Positions 43,501 through 50,683 of a stretch of DNA of 50,683 bases are shown here, piece after piece. The position numbers were made by a program, and so were the translations under genes. Under the pieces are notes generated by a model, which was not told where the DNA came from, did no database searches, and worked only from the letters and a program-made list of their open reading frames with translations. The stretch spans positions 1 to 50,683 of the forward strand of contig NZ_JFDP01000037.1 in the NCBI RefSeq assembly GCF_000731915.1, in the 5' to 3' direction. This DNA comes from Ureaplasma diversum NCTC 246. Lineage in GTDB: Bacteria > Bacillota_I > Bacilli_A > Mycoplasmatales > Mycoplasmoidaceae. How positions within the stretch are numbered: the stretch's first letter is position 1; every line of letters starts with the position of its first letter.

Positions 43501-46500
43501 GATCAATTTATAAAAAGAGTGATCAAAATCACCCTTTCCCAATTTATAAAAAACGATCTTATTTCTTAGATGATTTAAGAAAGATCATTTTAATTATTGC
43601 AATTTCATTAACAGCACTAATTTTGATCTTAGGAATATATTTCATCAGTTCTAGTTTAAGAAATCTAGTAAGCAAAAACCAATCAATGTTTGGGGTATTA
43701 CAAGCTCAGGGGGTATCAAGAACAAGAATTTGATTAGCCTTTATGCCTTTTTATACTATTCCTTCGCTTTTAGTTTTAGTAATTAGTTATACAGCATCAT
43801 ATTTCTTACAACCACTTGTGATGCGATTGTTTTATTCATACTGATTAGTTCCAATTCCAGCACAATATGTTTCAGTTGGTTGGATCTTTGCAATTCCAAT
43901 AGCGATGACGATTACACTAGGATTAATCTCATTTTTAATCATCTTTAGAATGCTTGCTAAATCACCATATAATACAATGCGTGGGGATGCTGGATTTAAG
44001 ATTAATAAAGCTGTTTTAGCTATTAAATCAATCTTTATTAAGTTTGGAGCAATTTCTGTACTTCGAGCAACTTATGTGATTGCTAACTTTATGCGGATGC
44101 TAATTTTATTAATCATTGCATCCTCATTCTCCATTATTGCTTCAATCATAGCTACAACCAAAGACACCTTTACTAAATCAGCTAATATAACTAATGAGTT
44201 GCGTGAGTATAAATATGCTGTGGATTTATACTCACCAACTGAACAAGGTGGTTTTTATTACATTAGTCAATTTAAAAACCTAGGAGCAAGAAATGAATTC
44301 TCTCCATTCCCTAAAATCATTAATGATGTTAATATTAAATTAAAACTTAGATCATTAGCTAATGAACCTGTAATTATTCAATATTTAAATTCTAAAAAAG
44401 AACTTGTTTCAATAAATTCAATTATTGATCAAAATGGTAATATCAACTTTAATCCTAATTTATTAGATAAAGATATTTATGAATTTAGTGCTATTTATTG
44501 AAAACAAAAAAATAATCAATTAATTAAGATTATTAATAAGAATCAAATAGCTAATGATCTTAAGATCATTGATTTAAAAAATAAAGGGCAATTCTTATTT
44601 AAAAACAAAAAACAATATTTAGTTTTTAATAAACAAGATTTTGCTAATCTTGATCAACTAGTAGCTATTTATCAAAGTAAAGATAAGATTCATCAAATTA
44701 AAGCATCTGTTGATGATCAACTTGTTTATTTTGATTTATCTTCACTTCCAAAAAGTGAATTTGATTGAGAAATAGTTTCAATCAACAATAGTTCAAACAC
44801 TATTCTTAAAGCTGATCAAATAAACATCCATACTAAAGTATTTAATAACAATAAAAATGGTTCATTTGTTTATAACTTATATAGTAGAGATTTAATTGTT
44901 TACTTTAATTTAAAAGATCCTAAATACTTTAATCAACAAGTTAATTTAGTTTATGGCTTTAATGGAATCGAAGAAAAAACAATAACTTCACAAGTTGATA
45001 GTTCTGGTTTTGTTAGTTTTGATTTAAATAATTTACCAATTATTTATAATAATGCAGATCAAGCTGTTGTTTATTTCATTAAACGCTTAGCTTTAAATGA
45101 TAGTAATAAAACAATTATTTATGATTCTAATAGTAATGAGTTTAATAATAGTATTAGCATCTTAGATAATACTAAGTATGCTAATAAGAATAAAAATAAT
45201 CAACAACTAATAAGTTTTGATTATTTAACTAAAAACAGACCACTTAAAGCAGTTATTAAACAAACAAGAATAGTTAATAACAAACCAAGAGTTAATACGA
45301 TTTATTTATATGGGCATTTAGAAGATAGTTCTACATTAATTATTGATTACAATAGTTTAACACCGAACTATACTTATAAAGTTGAAGAAGTTTATTTACT
45401 AAATAGTGAATATAACATCTATTTAGATGATCTTAGTGTAATTGATAAAACAACTAAGAGTTCATTACCTTATTCAACATTACAATATAATAATGCAATG
45501 CGTGTCATTAAGAACTTTGGAACAGCAAACCCAGAGTATGGTGATTTATTAGCTAATATTTACTATCCATCAATTTCAACCCAACCTGAAATTATGAACA
45601 ATGTTAATTTCTTTGATGGCAAGATTATTTCTAAATCATCTTTAGATGGAAATATTGATGTTACTGTTTCAGATAAGAAATTACAATTTAACCCTTGGAT
45701 TTTTGCTAAAAACTTCTTACCATCAATTGCGATTGCTAAAGCTGAACTTAATGAAGTTAAATTATTAGATGAAGCTTTTAAAACTTTTGGGTACGAAATC
45801 ATAGATAATAAAAAAGTTGATAAATTATATGATGTACCAACTTTTAATAATGATGGTATTATTAGACAAATTTCATTATGAACAAAAGATGGAAAAGCTC
45901 CTAAGAGCTTAGATGATCCAAACAACTTCTTTGTTAAGAAAAATGATCGATGAGAAATTAACACCTTACCTGGGGTTGTTACAAGACAAGGAGCAGCTGA
46001 ATTCTCTCCTCAATTTGTGCGATTAATTACACAAATCTACACTAATGATAAAACCATTAGAAACCAATATAAATTAGGACTTAAGGTTGTTAATATTGAT
46101 GATGATAAAATCCAACAACCTTATACATATGTATCTGGTATTATTTCAAACACTAAGAAGTTTGCTAACAGTAATGTTAAATTAATTGGAATTGATTATA
46201 ATAAAAACAAAAATAGTCCTAATACTATTAATCCTTATCAACAAATTTATTTAATTAATAAAGATAAAGAAAACTTAATTGATTTAATTAAAGATGAAGA
46301 CATTAATAGTGATGGTACATATAATGTAATCATTAATCAAGTTGTAGCTCAACGCTACAATCTAAAAGTTAATGATGTATTTGATTTAGATATAACAAAT
46401 CATATGCAACGATTAACTAATGAATTTAATGACCAATCAAAAACTTATAGTGCTAAGTTTAAAGTTGTTGGAATTAGCTATTCATTAGTTAACCAACAAA

Positions 46501-47372
46501 TGGTGATTAATCAAAAAATAGCTAATAAGTTATTAGGGTTTTATGAGTATGCTAAAAGAAAACAGTTTGAGAATGGTTTTAAGATTATTGAAGAACGAAT
46601 GTTTAATGGGTTCTTTACTAAAGAAGATAAACCATTATTCTTTGATAATTTAATTTCATTCTACGCCCCATCAGGTTTATCTCCTGCTTTATTAACTTGA
46701 CCAAGAATCAATTTAGCTGATCCAAACTCATTAGCAGGAACTGCAGACTGAATCTTCTTAATTAGTTGAGATAAAATTAATTCAATCTTAAATGGTAGTT
46801 TTGATCCAACAATTAAAACTTGACCAGGGTTTAATTTACAAAACTATGCCGCTTTATTAAATAAGATCATAAGAATCTATGGATCTGAAGCTAACTTAGC
46901 TTCGTTTAAAGATGTTGATGCTAACATCAAAAATTTAATCTTTGCTAATACAATTGATAGAACTTCATTCTCATTATTATTAATTATTATTCTTTCAATC
47001 CTACCAAGCTTAGTGATTATTATTGTTTTAATTGCTTCAACATTAGCAAATGAATCACAACGCTTGATTGCTGTGATGAAGATCTTAGGAATGAGAGATA
47101 TGAAGAATGTAAACAACTTCATGTTTGTTTATCCAATTGTTTGATTATTAAACATAATCGTAGCAACACCACTTTCATTTGGAATTATTTATTTATATAA
47201 ATGAGCTGTGTTTAGTGCATTAAACATTGTCCTATTACCAGTTATTCCTTGATGAATCTTTGTAATCAGTTTTGGCTTTGTTGGTTTAGTATTAATTCTT
47301 GCTTGATTAAATACATATTATAAGACTACAAAACTAAATCTAACCCAAGCCTTAAATGAAACAAGAACATAA
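40575..47372 (+). CDS. Giant FtsX-type ABC transporter permease
   Basis: A 2265-residue membrane protein, continuous through dozens of UGA Trp codons. Layout: one N-terminal membrane helix (about 20-45), a vast extracellular part (about 46-1000), an FtsX-like bundle (about 1005-1200, starting IILIIAISLTALILILGIYF), a second large outside part (about 1200-2120), and a C-terminal FtsX bundle (about 2128-2260) with the LIAVMKILGMRD coupling motif. This is the MacB/FtsX mechanotransmission design with two permease halves in one chain. The internal start is chosen because AAAGGAGGG precedes ATG 40575. No ATP-binding subunit is in the window. Such permeases move or control surface lipoproteins rather than import solutes; the substrate is unknown. 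Confidence 0.88.
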
Positions 47373-47400
47373 TTAAATCTAGTATTTATAACTAATAAAG

Positions 47401-47440
47401 AAAAAGCAAATAAGAGTTTATTCCTTGTTTGCTTTTTTTA
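47401..47440 (+). terminator. Intrinsic terminator after the permease
   Basis: AAAAAGCAAA pairs with TTTGCTTTTT around an 18-base loop that may pair further, followed by T. It is about 30 bases after the permease stop. Confidence 0.8.
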
Positions 47441-47465
47441 TATACATTTTATGTAGCTAAATAGT

Positions 47466-47471
47466 TATAAT
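47466..47471 (+). promoter_or_regulatory. -10 box of the frameshifted lipoprotein
   Basis: A perfect TATAAT about 75 bases upstream of the lipoprotein ATG, between the permease terminator and the gene. No clear -35 is seen. Confidence 0.45.
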
Positions 47472-47546
47472 AAAAGTGTACTTATGTCGTAGACTTTTTA
47501 TGAAAGGAATTTTAAATATACTATTAATGACAAGAAAGTTATTTAT

Positions 47547-48733
47547 ATGAGTAAATTTAAAAGTAAAAAGGGCTTAATATTAAGTGTTGGAGCAGTTTTA
47601 GCTGGTATTAGTTTAACTACTATAGTTGCTTCATGTGCACCACTATAGCTAAAAAGACAACACCAACTCAAAATCAAAAAGTTGAAACAAATAAAGAAGT
47701 TTCAACAACAAAAACAACTCAAGATCAACCGCTAATCAAAGACAATCAAGTAAACAAAGAACAAATTCAAGACACTAAACAAACTGAATCAAAAGAGCTA
47801 AAAGAATACAAAGAAGCTAAAGAATTTGTAATAAGTAATTATTCTTCATATGTATTAGCTGATGAGAAAACAGTTGATCCTGAAGTTAAAGAATATGGTT
47901 TAACATTCCTAAGTGAGAGATTAGCTATATTAGAAAAAGTTAAAGCTAAAATCGATAAGAAAGAATCTTTAGCTGATATGGCTGATGAGCTATCAAAAAT
48001 CAAGACACTAAAAGAAGATTGAGAAAAAATCCAAAAAGAAAACACTGATGCACTTAAATCTGTAAATCCTGATTACAAGGAAGATGGAGAAGTTCCTGAA
48101 AAGGAAAACTGATGAAGTACTGATCCTGATTCAAAAACAGATAAAGCTAAAGGCGATCAAACTCATGGTGGTAAAGCTCAAGGTGATGAACCACTACCAG
48201 CAGATCAACCAGCACCACCAGCGGACCAAGCAACACCTCCTGTTTCATCACCTGCACCAGCTAATGTATCAGATGAACAAATAGAAAATGTTATCAAGCT
48301 ATTCAAACAACAAAATTTTTCATTAAATGGTTCAGTTTTTCTTTTGAAATCATTTAGTAATATAAAAGATAAACAAGAATTATTAAAATTAATTGATTTA
48401 TATAAGAAATATTTTGATAGTGAGGTTTCTAAATATTTAAACAAGGAAAAATTAGTTAATCCAAACAATGTTGCATATTTAGCTACACTTTATTCTCAAT
48501 TCAAACAATTTGTTAATTTGTTAACTCAAATAGAGAGATTACATAAAAATGGTAAAACTGCATATTTAGAAGCGGTTGAAGCTGGTGCTAATGAAATTGT
48601 AGCTAGTCTTGATGAATCTAAATTCACTCCTGAAAAAGATCCAAAAGGACACAATAAACAAGACGCTTATGATGAAATTAATCAAAAACTTACAATCCTA
48701 TTTTATGAAAGTCTAAAGAAAGAAACAAAGTAA
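47547..48733 (+). pseudogene. Lipoprotein gene frameshifted just after the lipobox
   Basis: The start encodes a normal signal (SKFKSKKGLILSVGAVLAG...) ending VASC with lipid Cys at residue 30, but TAG follows three codons later (47646-47648). The remaining 366 codons continue without a stop in another frame, from ATG 47633 to the TAA at 48731. Adding one base near 47640 restores a lipoprotein of about 395 residues: a Gln/Lys/Thr-rich linker, a helical domain, a Pro/Ala/Gln hinge (near 48195-48265) and a second helical domain. As it stands, the body could only be made without its signal. No homopolymer sits at the lesion. The signal resembles that of the GA-module lipoprotein. Confidence 0.82.
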
Positions 48734-48760
48734 TAAATTCATTAACATTGATACGAACTA

Positions 48761-48790
48761 AAAAAGAGAGCACAGACTCTCTTTTTCTTT
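48761..48790. terminator. Bidirectional terminator
   Basis: AAAAAGAGAG pairs with CTCTCTTTTT around CACAGA, with T runs in both directions. It separates the frameshifted lipoprotein from the insertion-sequence region. Confidence 0.85.
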
Positions 48791-48830
48791 ACCTTATAAA
48801 CACTTCGGCAAAAGATAACCAATCAATTTG

Positions 48831-48860
48831 CTATCCTATCCTATCCTATCCTATCCTATC
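48831..48860. repeat. CTATC pentamer repeat, six copies
   Basis: Six uninterrupted CTATC units end inside the transposase stop codon (TAG is read from CTA at 48860-48862). Slippage would not change the protein but could move the 3' end; it may mark the insertion-sequence edge. Confidence 0.9.
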
Positions 48861-50521
48861 TACTCCAATCCATTTCTCACCAAAACATCTAATAATAATT
48901 TATAAGTCTCTGAAACATCCTTAACTTCTTGGTTAATAATCTCAAAATTATCAACCTTTTGGTTGTTAATTAAAACTTCTAGTTCTTTAATGTTATAAAG
49001 AACATCAAACAGCTTTTCTTCTGTTATTTTATATTGATCTTCTAGTTTTAATTGATCATTAATTTTATAGATTAAATAGTTTAAATAGATTAATGTTATA
49101 AAACATAAACAGATATAAGCTTCTATATGATTAATTGTTAATAATGATATTGATTTATTATCTAATAATAGATCAATAGATTTAAAAGTAGAACTATTAT
49201 TAGATAAGTTAATAATTTCACTAATTTTTAAATTAGATATGTTGGTTACATAAACATAATAACCATCATACTTTTCTTCTTCTCTTATTCTTTGTTTATC
49301 TAGTTGATAATAAGAAGTATTATTAACTGGTTTAATAAAAGAATAAGAGTTAAATAGATCAATATCTTTATAAGATACTAATTGGTTTTGATCCATCTTA
49401 TCAGTAAAGCTATTTATTATAGCTTCTCTGTTTTCTCTATCTTCTAAAGCTTTAGTATCACTATAAGTGATTATTTGATATAAAACAGATCCATTAGCTC
49501 TTTTACTGTTATATAGAGATTGAGATTGTTTAATTTTATATCTTATATTGTTTTCAGTTTGATAATCATCTAAACTAAGAACATACTTGCTAAAATCTTT
49601 ACTTCTTGGTTGCATTTTATAAAAAGTAATGTATTTTCAATTCATTGATTCTAAGAATCTAATGTTTTTGTTAGTACAAATTGATTTGTCTGCAATAATT
49701 GTTAAATGATCTTTATTATAGATTTTAGCAACTTCTAATAATAAAGGAATAAAGGTGTCTTTTTTAGAATAAGTAGATGGAAAAATTTTGTAGTATAAAG
49801 GGATCTTATTACTATTAGATAAAGTAGCTACAATAAAATCTTTATTGATAGGTGTTCAGTTTTTAAGTGATTTAAATTTATTAGATGATTGGTTTGAATT
49901 CTTTTTAGAATAGTTATTTGATACATCAAAGTATAAAATGTTAGTATCTAAATTAGTTTTAGATTCTACAGTTGTGTATATGTTCTTTAAAATAGAATCA
50001 TTGTTTTTAGTAATATAATCAAGTGAACTATATAATTGATTATTAAATGAATACTCTAATTGATCTTGTTTATTAGTAGTATAACTACTAAAGTTTGAAC
50101 TCATATTTTTAATAGATTGATCAATTGTTTTAAAAACTACTTGATTAAAAGAGATTGATTCAGATATTTTATAATCATCAAAGATATTAAAATAATTAAA
50201 TAGTTTCTGTACAACTTCTAACCCTTTATATCTTATAATGGTTTGTTTGTTAATTAGTTTATCCTTTTTTAAAATATTGTCTAATTGTGCTTTAGCTTCT
50301 TGTTTTGTTAATGATAATGAGAAGTTAGCAATAATAGCTTTTATTACTTTTAAAGGGTCATCAACATATTGTTTTAAATCTTCAATATAGCCATAACCAA
50401 ATCTCATAACAAATCCTTTGTTATCTAATTTAGGGATACCAATTGATAAATATTCACCCTTTTTAACTCGTGAAATGGATGTTCTCCATTGTCTTCTTAC
50501 TTCTGATGCTTTCTTTTTCAT
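48860..50521 (-). CDS. IS1634-type transposase (IS4 superfamily, DDE)
   Basis: A 553-residue transposase that would move its own insertion sequence by DNA cut and paste or copy. The DDE triad can be placed at Asp199 (ILYFDVSNNYS), Asp278 (LTIIADKSICTNKN) and Glu416 (REEEKYDGYYVYVTN); the last stretch is typical of the IS1634/IS1549 group. A C-terminal coiled coil follows. It is uninterrupted with UGA as Trp. Start at 50519-50521 (MKKKASEV); a TATAAT lies only seven bases upstream, so the mRNA is nearly leaderless. Terminal inverted repeats could not be fixed: TTATAAAC at 48794-48801 and GTTTATAA at 50582-50589 are weak candidates. Confidence 0.85.
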
Positions 50522-50589
50522 GTAAATATTATAGCAATAGTATAAAAACACTTAAAAGCTATAATTTTTAATTGGTTTTTGGTTTATAA

Positions 50590-50683
50590 ATTGATGAAGA
50601 TGGTAAAGATCTAAAAAATTACTTAACCGGAACATATAAGTCAAAAAGTGCTTTTTTTTTTTTTTTTTGCAAAAGAAGAAAAA
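50590..50683 (+). other. Possible coding remnant with a 17-T tract (runs off window)
   Basis: After a TAA, one plus-strand frame is open and protein-like (DEDGKDLKNYLTGTYKSKSA) up to a run of 17 T at 50652-50668, which would code Phe. No start codon is seen. With 17 T the frame continues CKRRK; with 16 or 19 it would read AKEEK, a more usual sequence. It could be the body of a gene cut by the insertion sequence, or regulatory DNA. Confidence 0.4.

Larger units (their letters stand above)
48794..50589 (-). mobile_element. IS1634-like insertion sequence, ends uncertain
   Basis: An element carrying the transposase, bounded on the left by the lipoprotein terminator and on the right by a coding remnant. 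The size (about 1.8 kb) fits the family. The ends given are the weak 8-base inverted pair described under the transposase and may be off by tens of bases. Confidence 0.5.

Overview
The window comes from a wall-less mollicute (Mycoplasma in the broad sense). It is very AT-rich, and almost every gene needs UGA read as tryptophan: leuS, alaS, asnS, the sufC-to-sufB genes, the giant permease and the transposase all run uninterrupted only under that code. Many proteins begin with a signal peptide ending in a lipobox Cys near residue 25-31. The genus is not fixed by what I can see. The 30-residue tmRNA tag ends in a NPVFMASA...YAF pattern that, from memory, looks more like Ureaplasma-type tags than mycoides-type tags; this is only a hint.

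Left part (1-11.1 kb, minus strand): a partial lipoprotein, a very divergent folD, dnaJ-grpE behind a CIRCE-like operator, then deoA-alaS-ruvX-leuS with short gaps or overlaps, and rnhB. A divergent intergenic region leads to a plus-strand run (11.2-17.0 kb): a cytoplasmic protein with VEVEK repeats, asnS-pgsA-asnA, then gapN and a small lipoprotein.

Middle part (17-30 kb) is the host-interaction and accessory zone: an immunoglobulin-binding MIB protein (plus) facing its partner protease MIP (minus) across about 580 bases, a lipoprotein with three helical GA/FIVAR-like modules, an MnuA-type surface nuclease with a Thr homopolymer, the tmRNA gene, a small lipoprotein, a doubly broken solitary hsdS with two near-identical half-sites, and a Cys/His-rich protein of unknown function.

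Right part: a tightly overlapping sufCDSUB iron-sulfur operon (with a half-length SufD) runs directly into proS on the minus strand (36.1-30.2 kb). Divergent from it, on the plus strand, are a 1188-residue lipoprotein, rpe, and a 2265-residue FtsX-type permease without its ATPase. A lipoprotein gene frameshifted just after its lipobox follows, then an intact IS1634-type transposase on the minus strand next to a CTATC pentamer repeat. The window ends in a 17-T tract inside or beside another coding remnant.

Functionally the window combines translation (four synthetases, tmRNA), protein folding, Fe-S assembly, asparagine and sugar metabolism, and a surface layer that captures and cuts antibody and degrades nucleic acid. 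Three lesions (two in hsdS, one in a lipoprotein) deserve checking against reads, because they may be real pseudogenes, switch states, or sequence errors.
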